Positions 18,591 through 28,245 of a stretch of DNA of 64,000 nucleotides are shown in pieces. The notes under the pieces were generated by a model that searched no databases, was not told where the DNA came from, and saw nothing but the letters and a program-made list of their open reading frames with translations. A program made the translations under genes and the position numbers. Origin of the DNA: Corinectria fuckeliana (lineage: Eukaryota; Ascomycota; Sordariomycetes; Hypocreales; Nectriaceae); NCBI GenBank assembly GCA_019137255.1, contig WPDH01000216.1:62001-126000 (forward strand), read 5' to 3'. Positions within the stretch are counted from its first letter, which is position 1; the number at the start of each line of letters is the position of its first letter.

Positions 18591-20702
18591 TTACAGGAGC
18601 ATGAAGGCGACCATGCCGGCAAGGGCGATGCCGGTAGCGGACACGGCGTTGCGGCCGCCAGCGGCGATGGGGACGACCTTGGGAGTGGTCGCGGGCTCGA
18701 CGGGCTTGACGGGGACGACGGGAACGACGGGAGGAGGAGGGGCCGGAGCGGCGGACTTGGTAGGGCAGGGCTTCTTGGTGGGAGCGGCGGGCTTGACGGG
18801 AGCCTCCTCCTGGGTGGTCTCGGGCTTGGGCTGAACGGGGGCAGGAGCAGGGACAACGGGCTGCTCGGGCTGCTCAGGTTGCTCAGGCTGCTCAGGTTGC
18901 TCAGGCTGCTCAGGCTGCTCGGGGGCAACGGACGGGGCAGATTCTTCGGCCGAGGAAGGTGCCGGAGCCGGAGCCGGAGCTGGGGCAGGAGCCGGGGCTG
19001 GCACGGGCTTGACGCTGGGCTTAATAACGGGCTTGACCGGGGCAACGGGAGCCTCCTTGGTAGGGCAGGGGGCGGGAGCCGGAGCCGGAGCGGGGGCAGG
19101 AGCAGGCTTGACGCTGGGCTTAATGATGGGCTTAACTGGGGCAACGGGAGCCTCTTTGCTAGGGCAGGGGGACGGAGCCGGAGCCGGAGCGGGCTTAACG
19201 CTGGGCTTAATGACAGGCTTAACCGGTGCAACAGGAGCCTCCTTGCTAGGGCTGGGGCAGGGAGCGGGGACCGGCACGGGCTTGACACTGGGCCTGACGA
19301 CGGGCTTAACCGGCGCGACGGGAACCTCCTTGCTGGTGTAGTAGACGGGAACCGGGGGAGCAGGAGGAGGAGGAGCCGGAGCAGCAGTGACGGTGGTAGT
19401 GTCGCAGGGCTTGGATGAGGTAGAAACCGGGCAAGGCGCCGTGGTGGTGACGGCCTTGGCAGAGGAGGCGGGAGGGGGAGGAGGGGGAGGGGGGCAGCTG
19501 GTAGTGGTAGCCTTGGACGTAGAAGTAGGGCACTTGGTAGAAGTGGTCAACGTAGGGCGCTTGGTAGAAGTGGTCAACGTAGGGCACTTGGTGGTGATGG
19601 TCGACGAAGGGCACTTGGTGGTAGTGGTCGACGTAGGGCACTTGGTAGTCGTGGTCGATGAAGGGCACTTGGTGGTGGAAGTTGATGAAGGGCACTTGGT
19701 GGTGGTGGTCGACGAAGGGCACTTGGTAGTAGTGGTGGACGTAGGGCACTTGGTGGTGGACGTCGTGCACTTGGTGGTGAAGCGCGTCTTGGTCTCCGTC
19801 TTAGTCTTGGTGCGGCACTCCTCGCCGTAGCAAGGCTTGGGCACCTTGCAGTGCCAGCAGCCGGGCTGCGCCCAGTTGCCCTTGCACTCGTGGTAGCACG
19901 ACTTGCGCTCGCAGTTGTGGCCGTAGCAGCGGTTGTTGGGGCGGGCGCAGGGGCAAGGACGGCTGTAGTCGTTCTCGCACGCGCAGGGCCGAGGCCTGGG
20001 GATGTAGGGCTTGGGCTTGGGGATGTAGGGCTTGCGGTAGGGCTTTGGGCGGCAGTGGCAGGGACGGCTGTAGTCCTTGATACACGGGCACGGCAGCGGC
20101 TTGGGCTTGGGTCTGTAGCAGTGAGGGCCCTTGCAAGGGTTGGGGCGGCCGTAGGGATACTTGGGGCGGCGGTCGTAGCTGGGACGGTGATCGGGGAGGG
20201 GGTGGTAGTGCTTGTGGATGTGCTGGTCGTGGTACTCGTGATACTCTTTGCAGTGGTGGCCCTTGCAGTTGTGCTTGATGTCGCCCTTGTTGCCAGTGTA
20301 GAAGTCCTTGGGAGCTCCAGGACGGCCGGAGGCAGACTCGCCTTTGCCGTTCTTGAAGGAGCCCTTGTTGTTATTGTTGTTGTTGTTGTTGTTGTTGTTG
20401 CCGTTGTTGTTGCCGTTCTTCCCAGTGGAGATCCCCTTGTTGGACTTATCCGTGTCGACGCTGCCCTTGCGAGACTCAGTCACGATAATGTCCTCAGACT
20501 TGTCGATTTCAGAGGTCTTCTGAGTCCGGCCCCGGCCGTTGCCCTGGGCGTTCCCGTCCCTGGACTGAGACGACTGGGACGACTTCTGGCTGTTGCGCGA
20601 GAGCTCGACCTCGTTGATGGCCCTGGACCCCCCGAAGTCGGCGATGCCGGCCTGGGCAATGCCATTGAGAATGGCCAAGATGGCCAAGACGTGGTGACGC
20701 AT
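18591..20702 (-). CDS. Repeat-rich GPI-type cell-surface protein (703 aa)
   Basis: Single exon. The N terminus is a signal peptide (MRHHVLAILAILNGIAQAGI). It is followed by a polar Ser/Gln/Asn part with an 11-residue Asn run. Next comes a Cys/His/Tyr/Pro-rich block of about 170 residues (CKGHHCKEYHEYHDQHIHKH; repeated KDYSRPC, CENDYSRPC, GHNCERKSC) that may bind metal. Then come about ten TTKCP-type units, a Pro run, four PVAPVKPxIKPSVKP units separated by AP runs, seven EQP units, and a C-terminal small-residue/hydrophobic tail (NAVSATGIALAGMVAFMLL) suitable for GPI attachment. The layout is that of an extended, O-glycosylated wall protein or adhesin. No catalytic domain is seen. One TTKCP unit has lost its Cys (KRPTL). 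A 296-codon antisense open frame is a GC-bias shadow. Function unknown. Confidence 0.8.
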   Translation of the reverse strand: MRHHVLAILAILNGIAQAGIADFGGSRAINEVELSRNSQKSSQSSQSRDGNAQGNGRGRTQKTSEIDKSEDIIVTESRKGSVDTDKSNKGISTGKNGNNNGNNNNNNNNNNNKGSFKNGKGESASGRPGAPKDFYTGNKGDIKHNCKGHHCKEYHEYHDQHIHKHYHPLPDHRPSYDRRPKYPYGRPNPCKGPHCYRPKPKPLPCPCIKDYSRPCHCRPKPYRKPYIPKPKPYIPRPRPCACENDYSRPCPCARPNNRCYGHNCERKSCYHECKGNWAQPGCWHCKVPKPCYGEECRTKTKTETKTRFTTKCTTSTTKCPTSTTTTKCPSSTTTTKCPSSTSTTKCPSSTTTTKCPTSTTTTKCPSSTITTKCPTLTTSTKRPTLTTSTKCPTSTSKATTTSCPPPPPPPPASSAKAVTTTAPCPVSTSSKPCDTTTVTAAPAPPPPAPPVPVYYTSKEVPVAPVKPVVRPSVKPVPVPAPCPSPSKEAPVAPVKPVIKPSVKPAPAPAPSPCPSKEAPVAPVKPIIKPSVKPAPAPAPAPAPAPCPTKEAPVAPVKPVIKPSVKPVPAPAPAPAPAPAPAPSSAEESAPSVAPEQPEQPEQPEQPEQPEQPEQPVVPAPAPVQPKPETTQEEAPVKPAAPTKKPCPTKSAAPAPPPPVVPVVPVKPVEPATTPKVVPIAAGGRNAVSATGIALAGMVAFMLL
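20365..20415 (-). repeat. Asn-coding trinucleotide repeat
   Basis: An interrupted TTG run on the plus strand (AAC on the coding strand) inside the surface-protein gene, coding for Asn/Gly-Asn stretches. Length variation here would change the protein without shifting frame. Confidence 0.7.
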
Positions 20703-21573
20703 CGTGCAGGTAAAGAAGAGTCAGAGACCCCAAACGATTGACTAAAAGACAAGGGTTCTGGCTCCAGATGAATAGATGGACGAGTGAAATAAACTGAGGA
20801 GACAACTTGCCAGGAAAACAGGGAGACCCAAGGCCAAGATACCTCCCTCTTATAATCATTCACGGCTCCAGTCTGACTTCCAACTCGCCGTCATCTAGCT
20901 CAGCTGTTGACATCTTGGTCGTGTTTAGGTTCAAGTCGTGGCCCTGCATCGGTTGGCGCTGTCGACCCTATCGATCCTGTCGAAGAAGGAAGTCAATCGC
21001 GAGGGGTAACGTAGCATAACCGCGTCCTTGCCGCGGTCTGGACCGTGCCTTTCTTGCAATGAAGCATCTCCAAAAGGAGCAGATCGCGTTCCATAGACTT
21101 CTGTGAAGACGCTCGCAGCATGTCGATGCTGAACTGTACGCGACACCACGACATAGATTGCGTCTCGATAACAACATCCCAAAGACAAACTTGCCTCGTC
21201 CCGAAACGAAAACTCCAAAGACAAAACCCGTCGCGGATCGAAAACACCACTCCGACCAAAAGGCAAAATCCATCGCGTCCCTGCTTCTGATCTCGGTGTT
21301 GCAACAGCAGAAAAAGGGAGAGTGTTGAGGGAAAAAAAACGTTGATGTTGTCTAAATCCAATTGTTGTTCTTCGAAGCTACCGCTCAACGACCAAACCTT
21401 GCGCCGGAGGCCGCGTAACAGATAATGCTCGCTATTAATATGCACAGTCTTAAACCCCGATTCTGTCTTTTTCTGTACCTCCATTCTTTCTCGGCCAAAT
21501 ACAGAAGCCCCCGCCAACGCCCCCTTACGCCAGTAGAGGATACCAGGATACCAGATAGTTCGTCGTTGCACAC
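20703..21573. other. Intergenic region ORM1 / surface protein
   Basis: 871 bp. A TATA-like element for the surface-protein gene is annotated separately. A 216-codon minus-strand frame crosses this region but overlaps the last ORM1 exon in another frame and has no recognisable domain. It contains loosely repeated segments reading GFCLL/GFCLW/VCLW, so it is probably non-coding. Confidence 0.45.
20847..20854 (-). promoter_or_regulatory. TATA-like element for the surface protein
   Basis: Minus-strand TATAAGAG, about 145 bp upstream of the ATG at 20702. Confidence 0.4.
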
Positions 21574-22295
21574 TTATTCCTCCGGAACGCCAGAGAAAAG
21601 GCCGAATCGCATCCGATGGCTCTGTGGATACGTTAGCATGCAAGACCCAACTGAACCCGGGCGAATCCTAAGCGAATGCATTGTTTGCGGACTAACGCTG
21701 CCGGTGAAGGGGCACAGATACGCACCCAAGGTAGCTTAGGGATGACAACCGCCAAGACAGCAAGGAAGTTAATGATGAAGTAAGCTAAATCGTAGTGGGT
21801 GTAGTGGGTGCTGAAGAGGAACAGCATGATAGGAACACTGAGAAGAAACTTCTTGGTGGGCGTGTACTGGGCGCCGTTGTCGATCTGCTCCCACATGTTA
21901 AGGTTGTCAAAGGCGCCGCTGTTGAATTCGAACGGGACGCCGCGGACATAGTGGAACATGATATAAGAACCGAACATGTAGGTCATGTTGGTGAGGGTCC
22001 ACGAAGTTTCCTGGGAGACACCGGGAATGATGTCGTAGAAGATTTTGAGCGCCGCAATTAAAACGATGTGGATGGTCCAGGCTCCTGTTTAGAAGTGGAC
22101 GTCAGCAAGGCGTCCCATCGGCGTACGCGGAGCGCTTGAAGGACCAGATATACCTTTGGCGTTTGTCCAGTTGGCGTTGAGGTTGGGGTTAAGAGCCTGG
22201 TCGCTGATCTGCTCGAGAGTCTCGGGAGGCTCATGGTAGACCTGGAGGATGCTACTAGACCTCCTCCGGCGGGCGCCCGTGTTACGGTCAGGCAT
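21574..22295 (-). CDS. ORM1: ORMDL family protein, negative regulator of serine palmitoyltransferase
   Basis: ER membrane protein that binds and restrains serine palmitoyltransferase, the first enzyme of sphingolipid synthesis. Exons 22295-22154, 22084-21726 and 21621-21574 give 182 residues. The N-terminal cytosolic part is basic and Ser-rich (MPDRNTGARRRRSSSILQVY), the position of regulatory phosphorylation in yeast Orm proteins. Next come LNPNLNANWTNAKGAWTIHI, GVSQETSWTLTNMTYMFGSY, and MWEQIDNGAQYTPTKKFLLS followed by FSTHYTHYDLAYFIINFLAV, all highly conserved ORMDL sequence with four hydrophobic segments. The final exon codes for only 15 residues (SHRMRFGLFSGVPEE) after VVIPKLPW; without splicing the last intron the frame reads on to a different tail ending at 21633. 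The introns have GTATAT and GTGCGT donors. Confidence 0.93.
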
Positions 22296-24792
22296 GTTGA
22301 GGTAGATGCTTCCCCGTCGCGCAGGTTTTGTGCCTGCGTCGTAGGAAACGGTGCGCTGGAGCAGGATCGGAGAAGACAGTTTGGCGGTATTGACGGGGTG
22401 AGACGCGGAGCGCGGGAGAGTCAGGGACGGGAGGAATGGAGGGAGAGAGGGTCGGGTCGGTGGGAGGATGGACGAATCGGGTTTCGCGACGGCTGATGGT
22501 TGATGGCCGATGGATGAGATGAGAAGAGACGAGGCGTGAGGAGATTAGAGAGCGTGAGGCGAGTGGTTGAGTAGCTCCCCCTAATGATGTCACGAAGAGC
22601 GTCGGGGGGTGCAAGGCGGACGCAGTGGAGAGAGGGAGGCGATGGTATCGATGCTCGGCCGGATGGGCGGGATGGCCGCAGAGGCGGCAGGAGACGGTCG
22701 CGATGGACGAGAATGAAGATGAAAATGAGGGAGATGGAGATGAAGATGGGCCGGAGCGAGTCGTACGGGACGAGCGAGGAGGAGGGGGATGCCGAGCGGA
22801 AGATTGGATTGAACGACGCCGACGGAGCGACACCTGGACCTAAGTTTAGAGCGATGAGCCACGCTGCCACTACGGGACACGCACGAACCAGCGGAACCCC
22901 GAAGAAATTCAGAGTCAGGGGACTCTTCCAGGGGGGTAGAGGAGTGCTGCAGCGGGCTGGCTGCGGGCTGCAGCAGGGGAGGAGCCGGGCGATATTAGGG
23001 ACGTAAGGAGCGGTTCGTTCAGTGAGGCCAGTTCGGCCACCTCGGCCAGGGATAGTGGAGGCTAGATTGCTGTAGAGGGGCTCTAGAGGCTCTTAGGGGC
23101 CCTAAGAACCTGGACGGGCAAGGACTAGCGTCGCTTTGGACTGGGGCAGTGCTAAGCTCCAAAATGACGGGACGCTCCAGGCCGGCTTCGACGAGACTGA
23201 GACAAGACACGTGCACAGGCTGACGACGACGAGGGCGAACCACGACGGGCGGATTGCAGAAGAGCTGGATACGAGTGGTTGGTGGAGGTCTGAGGAGTCG
23301 TTTGTACGTATGTACTATGTAGTCGTAAGTCGGGATGGGGGGTATCAATCGGTGATCGACGGGGTGAGAATAGATAGATGCTGTAGATGGAAGATGATAG
23401 ATCTAAGAGCTTGTTCCCAAGGGTCTGGGAAGGGAGTCGGCGGGGAGCTGGCAAGAGATATATACGTTTCTGGCAAGCCTGTCGAGGAGATGACCCAGAT
23501 ACGAACATGGTAACATTGAGATAGATAATGGAGACATGGAGGCATGGAGATATGGATATGGAGAGATTGCGCGGCTTGTGCGACTGATCTTTGGCTCGAC
23601 TCCTTCAAGCCCCCCTTCGCCGCCTTTTTGCATCTGGCCATCCCATTTTTGCCATTGCAGTCACATCTCGCACGCTGCCAAGTTTCATCGTGCACACGGA
23701 TCTGGTAGCACGTGTGGAAGTGTTAATATCGGCTGACGTCGCATGTCTGTCGGAGCATTGAGCCGGGCCGTGCAGTGCATTTGTGCAGCACCCTACGCAT
23801 CCTGGAGTCCACAGGCTGACCTGAGTAAGTAATATTCCACAGTACCACCGAGCCGCTTCGTTAGGTCTGTCGCTTCCATTGCAATTCCAGGGAGGGATGA
23901 CCTGGCATATTTTTATCTAACACTCATTGCTCATTGCTATTATTGGCAGCCCCGGGAAATTGTTTGCGATGTCCACTTGGCAGGGAGCCCGTGGTTAATC
24001 TTCGGCATTGGATCCAAGCTTGGGATATTTGCTCGTTCCAGATGGAACCTCCAAAAAAGCGCTGACACCTGATTGGCTGTCTCTGGATTTCCCCCCAAGA
24101 GCTCCATCCCAATATCAAAGTCAGAGCTCTCATTTCTTTGCTGAAGCGAACGCAACGCGGTGAATTCCCATCGCCAACTCCTTCGCCGTCTGACGTCTCC
24201 CGCTGGCCTAGTCTCCTGCCCTTAAGGGAAGCTCAATCAGTTTTAGGGAATACGACGCCAATTGCGATCCTGGAAGCTTCGATCCCTATCCCATCCCATC
24301 CCATCCCATCCCTTCCGTTCCCTTTAATTTTTCACCAGCATCGCGTCCGTACGCATATGTACCCAACGTACTCGTACGTCGTTCCAGCAAGCAGACTCAG
24401 AACAGACGAGAGCCCGCACAGGGGTCTAGCGAACTTTCGTTTTGCCCGCTAGTTCTTGTGGATGCCTGGTTTTCATCGAACCACATCTCGACAACGTCTT
24501 GACGGGGGTATTTTCTCACTGCCTCTCGTTCGGCTTGCCTCGCTTTTGCGAGGCTGGACAGATTGTGGCGACAAGTCTCGAGTTGAGGCTGAAGCCCGAG
24601 GAGTCCGAGGAGCCTGAGGAACCGAGTCTGAGCAAACAGTCTAAACAATTGAACTGAGTCTGAGAGACGAGTTGCATATTTTGGGCAGTGCTTATTCTCC
24701 GCGTACACTTGCCTTACGGCAGGTCGCCGCAGGTCAGGCGCCCCGTGAACAGGTAAGGTCTCTGCTCTCACTTTCCTCTCACCTTGGAAAAC
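22296..24792. other. Divergent intergenic region ORM1 / AIR-like
   Basis: 2.5 kb. The part next to ORM1 is strongly pyrimidine-rich on the minus strand, as for a leader and promoter. It holds a CCCAT repeat at 24282-24313. No coding exon is supported; the open frames are low-complexity Ser/Pro/Arg shadows. Confidence 0.55.
24282..24313 (+). repeat. Pentanucleotide microsatellite (ATCCC)n
   Basis: About six ATCCC units, the second unit with a substitution, about 480 bp upstream of the AIR-like gene. Confidence 0.7.
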
Positions 24793-26949
24793 ATGGCTCC
24801 TCGGCGGTTTGATCCCGAGGTGATAGACCTCGTCTCCAGCGATTCTGAACCCACCTCCCGCACCAAAAAAAGACCTCTCGAGGACTCCCCCGACACCACT
24901 CCCCCCAACCGCACATCATCATCTACCCGCAAATCCAAGCGCGCAAGAACAGACTTGTCCTCAACAGCAAAACCCGAACCAGTTAGCCAGGACGCGTTGG
25001 GCGAGGAAGCTCTAAGCGCGGAGGAAGGGGAGATTGAAGAGGAAAACTGCCAGGGCATGGTTGTTGGCGATTCAGCTGAGACCGAGATACCCCTCAAGAA
25101 CGCTTCAACCACAACAGTCTCCGAGGTTCCAACTAAGCCGTCGAAGCCAACGTTGAGTTGGAGCCCGACCATTAGCAAGGCCGTTTTGCGGACGTCGCTC
25201 GGCGATCGCGCCGGGGCCTTTGTGCCCACTGATGCTCCTGAAGTAGAACTGGACTCGCTCACTTTCAGGCTTCCTATTCTATCCGAGAAGAGGGAGGGCT
25301 CTTGGCTGGTCCGCTTCCAGGACTGGGTTCGCGCATTTCAAAGTGCTAACTCGAGTTTCGCCCACGTCATCACACCAGTCCTCACACAGTCCGCTTATGT
25401 TCATTACATTGACAACTTCTCCAACTTGAAGATCAAGAAGAAACGAAGTGCGAAACAAGCCTCTAAGGAGGTCGAAAGTACCGGTACTCTGACGGCTCTT
25501 CTTCAGAGCATCCAGCCCACCGAGATGCTCCGACCTACCCAGCCCTCTCAACCGTCGAAACAGCCCACCAGCGAGGCTGCTCGCAAGCGAAAGAGCTCAC
25601 GCGCTTCTAGCGCCAGCGAGACCGGAGCTCTTGGCCGTGCAGAAGACCCGGTCTCCGATGATAGCGAGGTGGAATACGAACCAACGTTGACCAAGCCTGA
25701 AGGAACTGGGGAAGCGGCCCTTAGTGTGAAGGAGCGAGCGTCACTCCCGAGCAACGCGGCGCAAGCGAACGGCAACTCCAAGCCCCCGCTGCCCAAGGAT
25801 CAACAACTTGCGACAATGGCAGCGTCGCAGAAGAAGACCATCATGACCAAGAGAAATGTTCCTACGGGTCCTGCTGCAGTGGAACAGCAACGAAGATATT
25901 TCCCCTCGGCTAGCGATCCCACACTGATGTGCCTGCTTTGCGGATGCGGAACGCATCTGGCAGCCAATTGTCCTACACTGGTGTGCTCATCCTGTGGTAG
26001 TCTCGATCACCCGGACCTTTGCTGTCCAAGTCGCGAGAGGTGCGACAAATGCCGGCAGTTTGGTCACCAGGCCTCCCAGTGCACCGAGAAGCTAGCCCTC
26101 ACCAAGGACGAAGGATTGACATGTGGGATCTGCAGCTCGCCGGATCACCTCGAAAAGGAGTGTACACAGGTGTGGCGATCTTTTCACCCCGTGGATGAAA
26201 TCATCAAGAAGGTCACGTTCATCCCCGCGTCTTGCGGGCTGTGCGGAAGCAACCATCACTTCTCCGCTGACTGCAGGCGTCGTGGAGATGTTGCGATCAA
26301 CCCGACATGGTCAGTGAAGAACCGCGATCAATACGTGGATCCGGACTGTGGCTCGTCGAGCATCGAGGAGACGGGTGGGGGTCAGGAGAACGCCAGAACG
26401 ACGCGAGGTCCCGAGCTCAAGATCCGCGGGCACGCAGCGCGGACACACATCCACTACTCTAGTGATGATTCGGATGTAGAGTTTCTCAGCCATCGTCCTA
26501 TCCAGCAGCGGGCGCCGCTCGGACAGATTCGGATGGCCAGCAACATCCAGATGCCGCAGAGTGCGACGTCTCGAAGTGGCAGGCCATCTCAAGGAAACAA
26601 TGGCCGGGGGCAGCACCAGCTGCCACCACAACCTCCCCTCCCCGCTGGACCTCCACCCTCTGGACCGCCTTCGCGACAAGGATCGTTTGGGTATCCTCCT
26701 CCGCCTGGTGCATTGACATATGGGACACATCCCTCAGCACCTCCGCCATCTCTACCTGCGAAACCGCCCACATCTACGCGAGACTACCGTAACGTGCCTC
26801 CACCATCTCAGCTGCAAGCCTCCCGTGGACAGTCTTATAGCGACAACCAGCCCCAAGGGTCTAGGGGTAGGGGTGGACCACGTGGAGGCCGTGGTGGGAG
26901 AGGAGGAGGAGGTCGGGGTCGTGGCAGAGGCAGAGGCAGAGGAAAATAA
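24793..26949 (+). CDS. Zinc-knuckle/RGG RNA-binding protein, AIR1/2-like
   Basis: Single exon, 718 residues from the first ATG (MAPRRFDPEVIDLVSSDSEP). Residues near 376-500 hold a string of Cys-rich knuckles (CLLCGCGTHLAANCP, CSSCGSLDHPDLC, CDKCRQFGHQASQC, CGICSSPDHLEKEC, CGLCGSNHHFSADC), mostly CX2CX4HX4C. This resembles Air1/Air2, the RNA-binding subunits of the TRAMP nuclear surveillance complex. The C terminus is Pro-rich and then ends in RGG repeats (PRGGRGGRGGGGRGRGRG). The long N-terminal part is disordered, acidic and Lys/Ser-rich, much longer than in yeast Air proteins. VIDLVSSDSE at the N terminus has the form of a SUMO-interacting motif with adjacent acidic/Ser residues. Role in TRAMP is inference; the knuckle and RGG content is direct. 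Confidence 0.85.
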   Translation: MAPRRFDPEVIDLVSSDSEPTSRTKKRPLEDSPDTTPPNRTSSSTRKSKRARTDLSSTAKPEPVSQDALGEEALSAEEGEIEEENCQGMVVGDSAETEIPLKNASTTTVSEVPTKPSKPTLSWSPTISKAVLRTSLGDRAGAFVPTDAPEVELDSLTFRLPILSEKREGSWLVRFQDWVRAFQSANSSFAHVITPVLTQSAYVHYIDNFSNLKIKKKRSAKQASKEVESTGTLTALLQSIQPTEMLRPTQPSQPSKQPTSEAARKRKSSRASSASETGALGRAEDPVSDDSEVEYEPTLTKPEGTGEAALSVKERASLPSNAAQANGNSKPPLPKDQQLATMAASQKKTIMTKRNVPTGPAAVEQQRRYFPSASDPTLMCLLCGCGTHLAANCPTLVCSSCGSLDHPDLCCPSRERCDKCRQFGHQASQCTEKLALTKDEGLTCGICSSPDHLEKECTQVWRSFHPVDEIIKKVTFIPASCGLCGSNHHFSADCRRRGDVAINPTWSVKNRDQYVDPDCGSSSIEETGGGQENARTTRGPELKIRGHAARTHIHYSSDDSDVEFLSHRPIQQRAPLGQIRMASNIQMPQSATSRSGRPSQGNNGRGQHQLPPQPPLPAGPPPSGPPSRQGSFGYPPPPGALTYGTHPSAPPPSLPAKPPTSTRDYRNVPPPSQLQASRGQSYSDNQPQGSRGRGGPRGGRGGRGGGGRGRGRGRGRGK

Positions 26950-28205
26950 GGCTGGAACATTGATTGGCCATGGGATATTGAAGCGATGGTGGTGACCCAC
27001 TACGCAGGCGTTCCAGGGTAGTCAGACGGACCCGAGGTGTTGGCAGAGGCTTGAGAGCTGGTTGGTGGCCGTGTTCCGGCTGGTTCTTTTGTGGGCGGGA
27101 CTAGAGCCCAGGTGTTTTGATACCCACCGTGTACGAGCATCTAGAAAGGCCTCGATATCGGACAACCAAGGCACTTTTGAAACGAGACGAACATTGAAAA
27201 TGATTTGCTACGTAACCAATTCCAAAGACTCATAGACGGGCTTGCTCCATAGGCTTGAGGCATGTATGTGGTGGAAACGGTGGTTGACGTGGAAAGAGTC
27301 ACAGACCGGAAGCTACGTGGCGATGTATAAAAATGAAGCGAAGCCGCCAGTTAAGCGAGCGCATCCACCGTCTAGAATCTAGAGGCTGCTTGACATGTAG
27401 GAGGGTAGGGAATAATCTTAGGAGCATGGAGGGTTGAGAATTGCGTCGTTGTCAAGGCAGACTTTGGGGAGTGGAAGGGTGTGGCCAACTCCGTGTAAGT
27501 AAAAAGACTTGGGACATGATGCAACGCTTGGGGAAGCCACACCATACTCGACGGAGGGCTCCGACAGGCGAATTGGTCTGCCGAGCTGGGGACGAGACAT
27601 ACACGGGATTGGACCGTCGCACCTCGAGGTAGGCCGGATGGACGAGTGGTTGTCGGCTTCGAGGCACTGCGACTAGTGTTCCTAGCCGGGACTCGGCAGG
27701 ACGGGGCGGACGTTTCGGAAACGGACGGGCAGGGGGACGGACCGAGGAAGAGTCAGAGGCGGCTGAGGTGTGGGTATGTGGTTGTGGATGATGATGAAGA
27801 AGAACAAGCTTAATGGCGATGCATGTGTTTAGGGTGAGGGCTTTTCGAGCTTCTCGACTGGTCTGTTGAGACGGGCATGGATGGGGGATGGATGTGACGG
27901 GGACATGGATGGGGATGGATATCTTTGGCTGTGGCCTTGTGGATGGATGGATGAATGCTAGGTATGTACAGTAGATGCATGGGGGAGTGAAGACGAATGA
28001 CGAGAATAATAGAGGTTGTGGCGCGTCGTGAGAGAGACACGATGTCGTTCGTCGCGCATTCTGCATTTCGCATTTCGCATGATGGGATCACCACAAGCAG
28101 TCCGCCGGCCACATCCTATCGATGCAAGCTGCGGTGCTTCAGCCACGCATCGAACGCATGAAGGAAACGGATCTCAACGACACGCTGTCCCCCGTTCTGT
28201 GTTGA

Positions 28206-28245
<40 letters not shown>

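Noticed and set aside
19851..20741. 296-codon open frame on the plus strand, Val/Ala-rich
   Set aside because: It is antisense to the repeat-rich surface protein, whose signal peptide and tail are convincing; the frame is produced by GC bias and Pro/Lys codons read backward.
20993..21643. 216-codon minus-strand frame between ORM1 and the surface protein
   Set aside because: Overlaps the last ORM1 exon in another frame, has internal degenerate repeats and no recognisable domain.
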